Shown here: positions 13,401-28,200 of the stretch, piece by piece
How positions within the stretch are numbered: the stretch's first letter is position 1
How the letters are laid out: every line of letters begins with the position of its first letter
Assembly (NCBI GenBank): GCA_942486035.1
Contig: CALNXK010000095.1
Coordinates: 489,501 to 553,500, forward strand
Length of the DNA: 64,000 bases
Direction: 5' to 3'
From: Porites lobata
Taxonomy: Eukaryota > Cnidaria > Anthozoa > Scleractinia > Poritidae
Translations under genes and position numbers: made by a program
The notes under the pieces: generated by a model
What the model saw: the letters and a program-made list of their open reading frames with translations, nothing else
Databases searched by the model: none
What the model was told of the DNA's origin: nothing

Positions 13401-16400
13401 GTTTACTATACTTCTTCATTTACCAAGTGCGACGTAGTTAAATCCTTTGAACCTGTGCACAAAACCGAATAACGTGACCATTCAAAAGAAATTCATCCCC
13501 TGATTCAAAACTTGTTTCAATAGGTAACAGACAGGTTATATCTCTGGTATGCAATATTTGCAGAGTATACCTACTTCTTGGCCGATCAGACGGTTCTTGG
13601 GACAAATCTGAAAGGAAACGAACAACAAGCAACGGTTAAAAACGCCAAAGGAATCACCTCCTGGTTGATAACATACCGGTGTTCCATAGGTTCAGTGAAA
13701 CGAGGGTGGTACAAACTAAACTAAAAGAAGCCATCGCAAGGTGCTGTGGGATATTTAAAGGGCAAAATTTGACGAGACGCCACCTGGGAAATTCCTTGCT
13801 TTACCGTCAAATTCACTTGCCAAAAGGCGGACTTTTTAGAAATTAAACTATTTCCAAGGACACTGTTTTAGTTTGAAAAGAAGAAACAATAATTGATCCT
13901 CAAGGAGGCAACAGTATAGGGGGGTGTCCACACTTGGTGCCCGTGAAGCAGTGTCAAAATGGTGGTGTGTTCACACCTTGAGTTCCCGACATGTGACTAC
14001 GTACATAGATGCCCCATTTTGCCCTGTCAGAGGCCATTCTGAAACATGTCCTTAGCAGCGAGTACAAAGCAGTGAACTGCCCCAGATATAACAAAACCTG
14101 TGTGCACACACTAATCCGGTGCCCACTTTAGTGCCACTCGGGCGCCGGCACCGTGCCTGAATTCAAGCATGGGTACAGGGTGCAAAGAAAGTCAGTTTCA
14201 CAGCCTGCCATTCGGGCAGGCTGTAGCTAGCATGTACAAGCCCACAAGTCATTTCAGCTGGCCCCAAAACCCTTTTTGATTAGCACGATTGATTACAATC
14301 CTTCTGTAATTTGAATTTCCCCAAAAAACAGCACTTGCCCGTTGGGCAAGTTAAGAACTAAAATCAGTAGCCTAATAGCAAAATCCACTAGCCCCGAGCT
14401 ATCGGACACGACTTTCTTTGCACGCTGATGGGTAGTTAAAAAGAGGGTCTGTGCAAATTGGTGCTCAGCGAATACCGTACTCGGGTACCGTGCTCGGGCA
14501 CCGAGTGTGAACGCTGCCTAGGACAACCCCATGGAATACCTTCCTCCAGACCCAAGCTTGCACGCCACTGATCCACATTACGCCCGACCACAACAAAGAA
14601 ATGGGAGGAGTTAGGCAGTGGAGCAAACTGTTTTCCGGATTCATCTGTAGTTGATTCGTCCACATCTTGTACCTACACAAGGAAATGGTAAGATAATAAT
14701 AAAGCTCATAGTAACGAGTTAAAGAGATCCATCAACTAGGAGCTCAATAATTATAAAGAACTGTACTCATAAACAAGTAACCCTCTTCTTTCAACAGCAG
14801 ATGGTGCTACCTCTCCGCAAGCGTAGACGAAAGCCTTAGCCATTGACTAATCCAAAGCGAATCGAACTGGGCACGTGAAAGGTTTTAAATAAACGTAAGA
14901 TCGAGGGATCGAGAGATCGCAGGCTCAATCCACTTGGCATTCAGAATTTTTCGCCCGAAACGTCTATCGCTCGAAACATGATGAGCAAAACATCGTTGTC
15001 ATTCAGCGTTCGAGGTTTTGTTTAACCAGTTTTTCCTAATCTTATTTTTATTGAGCAATTTCACTACTCATTGTCGTTACCCTTAATGGCTGTCGTGCTG
15101 GATAATAGTGCGGACAGTTTATTTCTGGCGGGTAATCACTCTCTTGTTCCTCAGGTGAATTCCTGTTGGGTAAAAACAAAAAGGCTGTTGAGTTCTTCCA
15201 TAATCAATTTGCCAGATTCAATTTATAAGTTGGCAAACACCAGCTCTGTGGATGCCACTGCAACTTCAAAATGGAATAACTGAAACTAATGACAGAATTA
15301 TTGGATAATGCGATTCTGGAGCTCTGACTGGCTCAGCCATCAAGGTATATGAGCCATTATACCATATGGTGACTGTAATTAAAAACAAGCTGAAAAATCG
15401 ATTGCTTTTACAAATAAAGTCGGGAAAAATTCTGGATATTTTGTGGGCGTTTTTAATAAAAGAACTATTCCACTCGCGCTTGTTGGATATGAGAAGATTA
15501 TCTACCATCTCATATCCAACGCGCACTCGTGGAATAATTGTTAAGTATCCAAAGCATTGCTATTGCCACCTTGAAGTTCCTCACCAGCGAGTTGTTCGGA
15601 ACAAAGGGAAATATGGCATATTCCCTTTCCCATCGACGAGCTGCTTTGTTAAGAAAAAGTTATGACGTGCACTCCAATATGTAAACTCAAATCCATACTT
15701 ATTTCAATAACACGACCCTTATTTTGAAGGCTTTCCACAGCAAGGATGGCGTAACCGCTGTATGTCACTTAAGTATCAATAAGGAAAATAGAACGTTTTT
15801 GAATAGTCTTCAAAATAACGACTTTGAAGCCCAAGTTGAATTTACGTTAAAAGTTATGGAAAGGGCTAGGGCCACCTGTTATTGATGTAACTGTTAAGAA
15901 AGACAGTTTGCTAGTTTATGCACTAAAATTTCTCGGAATTTTGGCGGGTGGGTGTGGTAGTGGTAAGGAAGAGAGATTAGGATAGGAAAGGTCTGGTTTC
16001 GACCCTTGGTTGCGATTTTCTTTCTTTTTAATGGAAACAGTCTCAATAACAGGTCAAAAATTTTTTAAGTGTCTTCAAAATGGCAGGGACCGTTTACGAA
16101 AGGGAAATTTGCACCAGCGACCCTCAGTTTTCAAGGCTTTTATGCACTTCATCTGTTTTCATTAACGAACAAATCACGACGAATGCACAGTACTCACAGA
16201 GGTGTTTCCCGGTAAATCTTCGGCTTGAGGTCGGGGCACAATGACGATATAAGGCTCACTAGTTCGCCCAAGAAAGCGTCTGAAGCAAAGTTGTTGATGA
16301 GCTTCCCATCAATGCGATACACCGATGGAACACCAAGGTCGAAGAAGAAGGCAAACATGTCTTGACCCAGTCCCTGAAGGCTAAAGAGAACAAAGCGGAA

Positions 16401-19400
16401 CAAGTTAGAAGGCAGAACTGATATACTAGGGAGCTTAAGCAAAGACGTTTTTGAGCGACGCACGTCAACCGGAAGTGAGGCCTTTTCCCTTTTTATACGC
16501 CTGGACACTACCAAATTTGTATTGCTGAGTTTCTTTTCTCCCATAAAGACGATTTACCTGAGGGTTTCAACCAAACCACAGCCCAACGCTGCAAAAAGTC
16601 CACTTCCGGTTGACGTCCGTCGCTCAAAAACGCTGTTGCTTAAGCTCCCTACTTTAGAATTTGCGCGCACGCGTCAGGAACAATTCTGTTTACATGATTC
16701 CAATCTGAGATGCTGCACAAGATATAGTTCTCTCTTTTGCTCTCGTTGATGAGGCATGAATTTTCTCAAGATCCAAGAGTCCGTTTACGGTTTTGGAGGA
16801 ATGAAATGTAGTTGTAACTGTAGTGCGATCAACTAAGCGGTACAATGTAGCTGCAACTTTTGTTTCGTGCAAGAAATCCTACGACATTCATGCAACTGTT
16901 CAAATTAAACCTTACAAGAGAACTCTAGCACGAAAGCACCTATTTCTCCGTTCTGACGCTTAAAATTTAAAAAGTCAATAAGACACCTTGAATGAAGTTC
17001 TCCTCTTTCCCCATTCTCAAACTGAATTCGTTTCATTCTCCTCTCCAGTTCTTTTCGTCTCCGTGCCTCAATATTCTGCCACGTCGTTGGTCCATCCGAT
17101 GACTGTCCAACACTTGTCGATTCTCGTCCGTCTGGCGAAAACGCCTTAGAGCCACTCACGTTGCTTGCCGACGACAATTTCCGAGTCTTTTCTCGATCCG
17201 GCGAAGCAGACGCCAAGTGTTCCGAAACAGGAGTCCCAGGCTGTGAGGTAAATTCTTGGGATTCCTGTATTTCTGCTGCTGTGAAACTTTCAAAAGTGTG
17301 TTCTACATCTGATGAAGCTTCTGATTTGCCAGCCGTCTGAGGAGGTGCGAGGCCCGATTTTCTCTTCTTTTTTGAGCGCGTTTCACTGGCTGAAAGATAA
17401 AGCAGAAAGTTAGTGACATTAGTTATTTATTGACAGTGATCGGCCTTTGTTTTGGCTTTGCAGAGGTTTTTTTTTATCGATTCGAATCTTGGTTTTGCAC
17501 GGCCTTCGCAGTCAAACGCAGCTTTGTTTTGGTAGATACAATAAAAAAGACCATGAAAGAAACCAAAATTTTTCAGAAACAGGTAAATAATAAATGCTTT
17601 GTTTGCAGTGGAAGTGCATTTAGCTGTGCGAGCCAGATTAGAGGTAACCGGAGAAAACAGCCGGTTTTGGTTGGTTTTCCCTCGAAATGACGTCTGAGTA
17701 TGGACTGCAGAAATTCCATACTGATGACGTGTCACTACCCTGGACTCGGTAGTGCTTCTGATTGACCTTGTCGCGAGAGAAATTAACTTCAACCAGTCAG
17801 GAGCACTATCTCGATCTAGATAGCGAACGTCACCAATATGCAATTTCTGCAGTCGTTGCTCAGACGTCACTTCGTGGGGAAATCAGTAGAGGCGACGTGA
17901 AATGTCGGCTGTTGTCACAGCCTAGCTTAGAGACACTCTACTTAAATAATTTGAAACAAATAGTGCGAAAAGAACATAACACGATTAAAAACCCTAAAGA
18001 ACTGGCGTGAGAAATCAGTTAGCTATTTCCAGGCATCACAGAGGAGTGGAACTTGGGTCTATTAAGAAACATATTGAACTAGTCATCAAAATGATTATGG
18101 TTGACGAGTTACGACATTCATGGAAATATTGCTGCGGAGGTGGCGCGGAAAAGAAGTCAGCGCGCCGGACTCGTAATCTCGGGTTCAAGCTCCGCTCTAA
18201 TGAGTAGCTGAATATTGTCCTCGGTAGTCTCAAGTTGAGCTTCGTAGTCATGCTTGTAAATGGCTAACTCATTTGTTTACTATGTGAGTGGAGTTGCCGT
18301 AAACAAGCTACAAAAGGTGAATGCACTGCCATTAACAACAAAGCACCATTTCACATTATTTTTCCCATCCATTTTCCCACCTTTTCCTTTGTCTTCCATG
18401 TCTTCATTATCAGCAGACACAGCTTCCGTTTTGAAGACGTCATCTTCCATCGTGGTTTGCCTTGAAATAGGTTGAGGACCAGAAGAACTCCGCCGATGGG
18501 ACAAAAAAGGATTCTTGGACACCCTACCTGGTCTCCCTGTGGATCCAGTCGGAGATAAACTACCTGCGGGCGGTGTTTTTCGTTGTCCCACAAGCGAGGC
18601 TGTCCTGCTTCGAAACCCACACTGACTGCCAAAATCCAGCTGCCGCCGGGAGGATCTTTCTATAGTTTCTGGATATGAGCCTAATTTGGGATCCTTTGGC
18701 GTTAGGCTCGAGGGTGAAGGGGGCTCAGAGACAGACCTTTGGCGCGTCACTGGGGCCTTGTAGTACTTAGGCGGTACTTTTGATAAAGGAGCTGTTAAGA
18801 GGTAGTACTCAGTGAGAAGATCGCACAGCGCATGTCTTAAGGACAGCTTCAGCTGCGTAGCGAGTTGATCAAGTCCAATGTCACCACGCTCCCAGATTGC
18901 AAACTGAACCATGATATCTTCCTCGGCTGAAACGTAACAAGCGATGCCTCAGTGAATACTAACCTCCCACTGACGAGCGCCAATATTATACAGTACAGAC
19001 CCAGGTCATGAGTTAGTAATGAGCGAGCATCGAAGAAAATGAAGCTCGTTCCAGAGTGTTTGGCACGCTCTATGAGCTTGTTGTGATTTTGTTGTGTCTA
19101 CTAAGCGCATGACACTGTAAAGAAGACCGCAAATGGATAAGACTGTTCACAGGCCACTATTTTTCTGTAAGACAGTAGAAATCGAGCGCTTATACCGTTA
19201 CGAGCGGCTATCTTGGCTTAAACGTATCGAGTGGGCAGGCGGCAAGCTTTATAGCAGTAAGGGGAAAGAGGTGAGAAAAAAAGACTCCATTTTTCTCGCC
19301 TCCTCCAAAACCTTCCCCCGTCCCCTAAGTTGATTTAACCCTCGTCCCCAGGCTGAACTCAGTTCAATTGAAGCTAAGATGACAGCCCTTAAGGGTAGGT

Positions 19401-22243
19401 GCTTAATCCCGACGATCTTACGGACAAATCAGTAGGGGACTGTGAACAGTCAACAAATGGATTGAAACTGAGCTGCCTACCTAGCTGTCTCTTATCTTCA
19501 CACAAGAACACCTCAGTCATCTGCTCGAAGTAGTCCAGTTCACCAACATAATTGCAGGCTGTCTTGCCACATGGGATGTAGATGTATCCACCTCGAGAGT
19601 TCAGTACTGACGCTGAGATACAGGCCAGACCTAAAAGAAGACACAAGGCGTTGATGGTTGATCAAGAGAACGAAGAAATAACAACACAAAACCTTCAAAC
19701 CTTCGTGATTAGTGCAAAAATACTCGCCCACAGCTTGTGGTTCTCTAAGCACTTCTCAAGGTCAAAATTCTCGCAACAACTATTTGCTGGGATGCCTTAC
19801 TAAGTTAAAATGCATACCGGCGGCCAAGTCCATTGCACAGTTCAAAATTGGAAAAATAAACTACTTGCTCGTGCACATCTGAGTTGCATAAGCACTTTCA
19901 GGGCGTTTTAACATCCAGTCGAAAAAATGGAAGATTAAGTCACAAACGGCACTTCTGGTCTTAGAACTTCCGTTTGGACTAGACAACGCACCTGGCCGCG
20001 TATACTACGCTTTACTATTAACCCTTTAAGCCCTAAGAGTGATCAGCATCAAATTTCTCCTTGTAATATCAACGCTTTGTAAAGCAGAGTGGTCATGAGA
20101 ATTACGGACATGATCACACAAGATGAATTTGCTTGATATTTTATCAACTTCTCCCCACTACTTCTGTAGGAAATGAATAGGGGCAACAAATGAGAGTTCA
20201 AATTTTGATCTTAGGGTTTCAAAAGTTAATTCAACACACTTATTTTACTCTAACCTTTCCCTCCAGAACTGTGTGGCCGGTTGTACAAATATATTTCCGG
20301 CTCCAGTCTGCAGCTTTCAGCGCTTGTATTACCAGAGGCCTCTGTCTTGCTGCCACTCAGAGCTCTAAAATGATGGTTGGGGTTGTTGTCCATGTATCTT
20401 GGCGAGTGCAGAAGACTATGCAGATTTTGCCGTAAATAAAAAGTCAGAGGACATAGATAATTGACGTCCATGGGAGGGATTGTTAACGTGAGTGTTGTTT
20501 TGGGTGGTTGGCCTTGAGGCTGAATAAACTGTAAATAAAAACAGAAACTTCATTAAACTAAAAATACTTTTCTTATAGAGTTGAACCTTCTGTAAGCGAC
20601 CATCCCGGAAAAATGCGAAGATTTAATGGTCGCTTACGCGAGGTGGTCTCCTACAAGAGTCAAACCACAGGAGTCTTTTTCGGAAGAGGTTTAATTTACA
20701 GATATCTAATTTTGGTAAAGAATTCATTTACATACGATTTCTAAGTTACAATATGTGCAGTTCCATATCGTCACTAAATCTTTTCGCATACTCTGAGTAG
20801 CGTAGTGGTGTGAATACTGCGACCATAGAGGTCGGACACCACAGGTCGTGTGGTCGCGTACCAGAGGTGATCGTTTCAAGAGGTTCCAACTACAGGCCTT
20901 TGACTGGGAAAATCTTGGTGTTTTGGTCAGATGGTCGCTAACGAAGTTCGACTTTATCATTGTAAAGAAAAGAAATAAATAAAGAAAGAAATACAACAGA
21001 AAACACTTCATTCAGCAACGTACCCGGACATCAGCGTAAGTTAATTTACAGTTCGGATTTCTTGACAGAAGTACTGACAACACTTCTAACATCGCTTCAT
21101 TGATCCTGTTCTGTAAAACCTCAACAAGATCTACAGTGATCTCTGGGCCCGGATCATCCACGCCGTATACATGAAGTGCAATGCTTTTGTCCACCATGGG
21201 CTGAAGGGCATGCACGCTGCGCCCGCTTTCACTGGCAGTGTCTCGGTCACGATCAATAGCTTGTAGATGTTTCTTTTTATTTTCCAGCTTACTTTCCTGT
21301 AAGATAAAAGGTCCAAAATTCGCACATCAGTACGCGAGTTCGCTATCAAAGCCTTCTTTGAAGCAACTCGTGGATGCGAGATGCGATGCGCCTAGACAAC
21401 ACGCGTGAAATTATTCCCTAATTTCACTCGTGACCATTTGATTACAGATACATACCTCAACTTGCGCCAAGTCCTCTTCGTCTAGTTCTGTTATTCCCGC
21501 CTTAACAAGCGACAACAAAGAAGATGTCCTGGAGCCGGCCACTGACGCCACTGAGGACAAGCCCGATCGACAATCATCATCATCTTCATCAGGAGGGCGT
21601 AGTTCACATAGGAACGGGTTCCCATCTGAGTCGCTAGAGCACAAAGACTCGAACAACCTGGAAAAGATAAACAAAGGATTCAAGAAGGCACAACAGCAAA
21701 GATGCATCCTGCCTTTAGAGCCAGAGGCGGACGTACGTTTCCAAAAGCCGAGGCAGCGTGGCCGAGAGCTTAGAGGGCTGGACTTGTAAACCGAAGGATT
21801 TGAATTTGGTGGTTCCGAGTTCAAATCCTCGGCCATGCTTGTAAAATAGCCAACTGTTTCACCTCCTAACAGTTGGGATTCTTAGCTCTTTAATTTGTTT
21901 GTTTCATTATCCATGAAAAGCCCAATAAGGGGAGAGGATAATTAAGTTTTTTTAATAACATTTATTATTTTGAGGTCCTATTTAAACTTGGCAAGTGTTG
22001 CAAGTGTTTTAGTCAAGCAGGAAACCTTAGGATATGTGAAAGAGTTCACACTGAGAGAAAACCCTACAAATGTAAACTTTCTGAAAACAGGCTCCTAAAA
22101 GTGCCATCAAAGCATCATTTATTACCCATAAAAAGACACCTTCGTGCGTTTGGCAGTGAAAAACTGCCAAACGTAGTAGCCGATATATCGTAAACTTCCG
22201 CTTATAAGCCCCCTCCCCAGTAAGCCCCCCTGGATAAATCATT

Positions 22244-22284
<41 letters not shown>

Positions 22285-25200
22285 TCATCTTTATTATTTA
22301 TACACGGAAAATACATCAGGCAATAAATACTACTACTAATACTAAAATAACTATGGATAAAAGCGCCCTCTAGCTTGTATTGAAATGAATGCGATTTTTT
22401 ACGACGTTTTGAAGTTTAAATTCAGAAAGGATTTTGATCAGCACTGCTACGCAGCTTGTTTTGAAACGATTTTTTCAGTCCGCTTTTTAAGCCCTCCTAA
22501 AACGTATAAGCCCAGAGATTATAAGCGGAAGTTTACGGTATAGAAATATAGTAAGATAGAGAAAGATGGACATGGTTAAGTGCCTCCTGGCGCGAAGGAA
22601 ATGATGCTGAGGCAGCCATAAGTCCGCGTGAAGACGTCTCCTTCGTTGAATAAAAGGGAGCTTTAGCAACGACGACGGTGACGGCAAAGAGGACGTCAAA
22701 AAAGCAATAGGTTTTTTACGCAAAAACGTGCATCACGCTTTTTTGTACATTTCTTTACCGTCCTTGCGCGACTACGACGTGAAAATGCCTAATTGCAAGT
22801 TTTATGAAGGACGTAAACAAGCGACCACGAATCTCTTTTTCTCTCTCTAAACTTGAGTGCGGTCCTCAAGAAATCAACTCCAGGGAAATTCGCCTACACT
22901 TGCCATTTTCAGCAAATTGGAATAAACGCGACAAAGATTGAAAAAACGGGAATTCGTTTTAAAGCTGACGTTTTCGCTGCAGTTGCCGTCGTCAATGCTA
23001 AAGCTCCCTAAAGAAAATAAGAGACGCTTACACGCAGGCTGGGAGACCATATGGCAAAGAATCCACAACTTAAAAGCCGCCTTGCTAAAGCAGAATACTC
23101 ACCTGAAGTAGAACACGGCTCCATCACTATCTTTGTACACAAACATGTCCTTTCTGTTGCTCACTCCAAACCTGTCCAGCACGCTCTTCACGGCCTTGAA
23201 CCCTCGAGAGATCCCGGTCCGTCCCGGAGTATCCATTAGTCTCTGATGGACTGGTAGATGAGTGTACCAGACACTGTTACAGCCAAAGTGTCCGGGTTGA
23301 AAAAGAAACTGCACTTGAACGAATCTGGTGGTAACACGGCCTAAAGAAACACCATTTGATAAACATATAGAGCTTTACAGTCTAAGACGAGGACGACTAC
23401 GAGAACGAGATATTCCCAATACTAAATAGTGCGCGCGCGAACTAGCGTCATTTTGGCGGGAAAATGTGGTAGCCGTCGTCAGTCTACTACGAGTTTTCGC
23501 GAGAATGTCGTACTGGCGAAAACAAGTTATTAAAAGTTAGTAGGTTTATCTTTAATTTTAGCGATCGGAAGAAGGCTTTACCTCCTTAAACGGAAATAAG
23601 CGTGCTAACTATTGGGGTGAAAAAGGTATATACAATGAAGCTTTCCGGAAAATAGGCAAGAACACTGTAAATGTCGTCATCGTCCTCAAATCTAAAGCGA
23701 CATAACTCCAAAAAATCTAAATTCCACAAGGGCAAGCACATTTTCCAAATTCATCCCTCTTTTCTATCACTAAGGCGTTCTCATTGAATACTGCACCCAA
23801 AGGCTGATCAATACCCTTCTAAGTTTGCCCGACATTTGTCCAATATACCTTATGTGTTTTCTCACGTTTGCTGTCTATCCGTGCAATCCCATGGCCAGAA
23901 GTGGCACTATTTACCCGCTCAGCTATATACGCTTGTCATACACCTAGGCCCGATGAAAGCCCCATATGAACCCAATGTTTGTCCAATGTTAGCTACCTTT
24001 GCTATCTCCTTTGGTGATATGCACTCCCAGGGGCGACACTGACATCGTTAGTTCTTCGTGTTTCCAGATATCTTCATCTGATTCAGGAAACAACATTGAA
24101 TTGCACACCTTGGTTTCATACAATTCCTGTAACAACATGCGCTAAAAAAAACAAACAAACCAAAGAATAGATCAGTTAGCAAGCTAGTGCGCAAAGGACC
24201 TTTCTCTAAGACAAAATGACACTATACAAAGATCATGCCAAACCAGAAAAACCACAAGGAACAGTTCTGGGGCGAGTTGCTTTAAAACCTAACGTGAGAC
24301 GAAACTGCTAACGTCTGGAGTTAAACGAGTATGTTCTTGGTTGAAATCACCAATTCGTCAGGTTCCTTTACGGAAAATCCAAAACAATAGCCACTGAAGA
24401 AAGTTCCTTTTAAAGGGGGCATTTAATAGTCTCTCCTCGTTACTTGTGTAAAATTGTTAAGTCATTCGGTTTATTTACTGGTTAGCTAATTCTAGGAGAA
24501 GGTACAAAACTCAGATGCTTCAGCCCCAAAATAGACAAACTGTAATCACAGTTCGCAGGCATCGTTAAATGTATTCGGCTGCAGGGAACGGTAGTTTCCA
24601 ATCCACTTACCTGGTTAACAATGCGGCACTTTTCGTGAATTGCGTTGATCACCATCTCCACCAAACCTGTAGCTCTCGTGGCACAGAACGCTCTAGAATC
24701 ATCAGGCTCTCTACATTTAAAAATCGTGCCATATCCATATAAATATACAGCTCACTTTGTCACGAACTACTACTTAATGGCTGCTATTATTTTTCACTGA
24801 AATCCTTAAGTGTAACTATTCAACGGAAATATACTGCCAGGGCAGCACCCATTGGCCAATCGTGCGGTGACATTAATCAAAACGCTGGCTGTTAAAGCGA
24901 ACAGTGGGAATGTTCTAGGCCCATTTGTTCGAAGGCCGATTGGCGCTTAACCAATGGTTAAATTTAACCCGGGTTTCTTTTTCTTTTATTCAAAAGCATT
25001 TTCTCAGATAATTTTCTTTGTTATTTCTAAGAGCATCAACGAGAGAGAATTCAATCGAATTTATTGCTTAAGCTTTCTTATCTGAATTCAAATTTCACAC
25101 TAACCCCTGGGTTATCTTAACCCAGCTTTCAACAACCCGGCCTTGGGGAAAATTTTGCCCAAGTTTCCTGTGCAATTGGCCCTTTGCGGATAGCCCTTCA

Positions 25201-28200
25201 CGTGGTACAAACCTGCCATACTTGAGAGCAAGAGAAGCACTAGGAGAAGACAAACAAAAGGCGTACATTATTCAAAACGGCAATTTCTTTCGTTTTTCTT
25301 GTCACAGTGCGTCCTCCAGCATGGTGGTTTTGCACCACGCAAAGGACTAGCTGCGAAGGACCTACTTTGTGGTGCAATTAAACACGACGCCGACCCACGT
25401 TCACCCGCGACCTCATTACAGGTTTCACCTGTAATGCTGATGGACTACGAGTGATCCGCCATTTTCCTCTGGCATAGCACAGCCTGCGAAACACGCGAGC
25501 GAGCAGGAGATTACAGGTAGCTACCCAGAGGAAGGTGAAGCGCAGGGGGCGGTTTTTACGCTCTCAAACACGCGAGTGCGCAAGACATTACAGGTAGCCA
25601 CCACGAGGAAGGTGACACTTGGTTGGCGATTTTCACGCTTGCACCCATATTTCGTTCGCTCTACTATCCATGTAGAAAATGTGGGACTACTCGTGGTCTA
25701 TGTTGATGAAAGTAGTTCAATCTTTTGGATCTGTGGACCAAATACAACGTGCCCATTTACGAATGACTATTGTTATAGTGTATTCTGTTTAGCTTGTTGT
25801 TTTCTTTTTGACGTTCAGTTTCCAGTACCTTTGATGAAAGAAGATAGTCACTTCATCATCAAATATCCTCATCACCACCCAAAACGGTAAGTACTCTTCA
25901 GCCAATAAGCAACTCTGATCTTCTTGACGCGGTGTACGAGGGCTAGGGGTGCCGCTATCCTCAACCACATCTTCTCCCCCAATACCAATGGATTCCGCAT
26001 TGCTTTCCTCTAAAGAGGGAATTACCAGCTTCCCTAGGGGTGTGCTATTCGCTGACGACGTAAAAGAGGTGTCTTTTTCAGGCGTGCTTGGTTCCACTTG
26101 TAGAGGTTCCTGTTTACCTATGTCACCGAGAAGTGGGTGTTTGGAGGCCAGGGTGGTTTCACCATCTCTAGTCTTTCCGGGCCCTTCATCAGATATCGTG
26201 ACCACCGGAAGTTCCATGGAAGTTTCGGAGTCACTACACTCTTCTTTCTGCGCCGTTTCAGTTTGTTCGTCTGAGTAAATAGCTAACAGATCATTACTTG
26301 TTGCGGCGAAGGGCTCAGAACTGACTGCGCTCTCTTCTTCTCCTGTTTCGACATTCACGCTCACATCGACTGAAGGTTGCTGGGTTTCCTCGAGGCTGTA
26401 ACTGGCTGATTCAGGCGTTAGAGTCGTTGAATCGCATCCACAATCTCCTTGATCGACTGCTTTCTGCTCCTCTCTCTTAGCTTCGCTAGAGTCTTCTTCA
26501 GGTGCCCTTGGCGAAGCAAAGGCAACCTCTCTGTCGACAAAGCTAACGACACAGAAATGAAAGAATTGTTGGATAGGGCGATTGAAGTGTTTTTAAGTAA
26601 ATATCACGCACAAGTTGTTAAAAAAGTGGATAGTACACTTCACGGGATAAATCATTTTCCACTGAATAGCGCAACTGATTTCCTAATACATACCCAATGG
26701 CGCTCTCTAGCTTTTGAACGACCGCAACCAGTTCGACATTCCTGCAAAGTGATCGCTTACCTAGTCAAATAGTAGTGCTTTTCCACTTTATTTATGGAGT
26801 ATTCCGGCAAGTTGATTCTCTCAAATTCTTTAACAAACAGCTCCAAGCTTTGCTCAGCACCGTAGACAAACTGTAGACGCACATGACGCGAAATGCAGGA
26901 TGGATGATCTTCACTACTCTGCTTAACATGGTTCTCGACTTTCTCCAGCATTGTACTGTTCACAGGGCCGATGTGACGGAGCTCAGAGACTATCTCATCC
27001 TGGAGAAGCCAGCGAATTGTATCACATGTGAGGTTTACAGCTTGGCGCTGCGAATGGACCAGACCGTGAAGGGGATCCATGCTTTCGATTCTGGAAATAA
27101 ATAACAGTACAAACGACTTATTGACGGACTCAAGCAAAACTAGCTACGAGGGAATATCTGGACAACCAACAATTTGACCAAAAATAGACGACTGTTTAAC
27201 TGTGATAACAGACGGATCGAAACGCACCAATGACATTACGAGTCCTTATAGCCAATAGCATCACGGCTGAACTGACAGACGACCAATAACATCGCAACCC
27301 AATTGACCAATCAGATCAACAACCAGAGTTAAATACCATCAACTGACTTGATACAACTCACTCTGACTCTGAAGATGGCTACAGCACAGGTTGTTGAAAC
27401 GCCAGTCACTGTCAACAACAACCCTATTCGGAATTACGTTCACCGTGACAATCCTGCTCAAGCTACTAATGAAATAACTCCTGGGTTCAATCTTTCCACA
27501 ATAAATGACAGTGTTATTGCACTCATACATTAGCCATTGCACTTTAGATAACTGGTTCGACAATTTTTTTGCCGAGGGTAATTGAAGCAACTAAGGGCGG
27601 GACGTTGAAATGGAATAATAAATCCCTTATTTGATGTTTAAGTAAATAAGATGTGGGGACATCTAACCTTTGCTGGAACTTTTAATACAACGAAATCCGT
27701 AGAATACCGTAAAATTCCGAAAATAAGCCCCTCCAAATATAAGCCCCCCAAACCGGTAACGCAAAAAACCCTCCTTTAAATCGCCCCTCCAAATATAAGC
27801 CCCCAGGGGCTTGTACTTGGAAAATTGCCCTCAAATACAAAGTAAAACAAAGCAAAAACGGTAAATCTACTTCCAACTATAAGGCTAGTCTAATCGATTT
27901 TGAAACGCAAATTTCTGTCCGTAAATAAGCCCCTCCAAAAATAAGCCCCTCAAAAAGGGCCTTTGAAAAATATAAGCCCCGGGGCTTATTTTCGGAATTT
28001 TACGGTACCCGTGCGTATCATCAAGAAGCTACATTTATAAATTACGCTTGTTCAAGATAAACTGCCTTAGTATGCTCTTTCTTCTTCCCTTACCCGTCAA
28101 TGTCATGAGAGGTGGCTTTTGAATCTTGCCGCCTGAATTCAAACAAACCAGATCGTTTATCCAGAGGGGAGAGTGACACGGGAGAACTAGTGCTTGAGAA

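Noticed and set aside
14465..14680. Alternative frame over exon 45
   Set aside because: It is open and would continue exon 44 in phase, but it lacks the FVVVGRNVDQW family block. The problem is better explained by a missing small exon.
18280..18380. Extension of exon 42 past 18381
   Set aside because: The frame stays open, but using the GTGGGA donor gives the phase exon 43 needs; the later GT would not.
21745..21835. tRNA-Leu or tRNA-Ser gene with a long variable arm
   Set aside because: The T arm mispairs, the anticodon arm does not pair well, and the downstream sequence is a known kind of SINE tail.
22027..22284. Frame beginning with a run of methionines
   Set aside because: Translation of the (ATC)n microsatellite.
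27348..27533. Plus-strand frame MIQLTLTLKMATAQVVETPV
   Set aside because: It lies wholly in a dispersed repeat that is broken in its other copy; no family was recognised.
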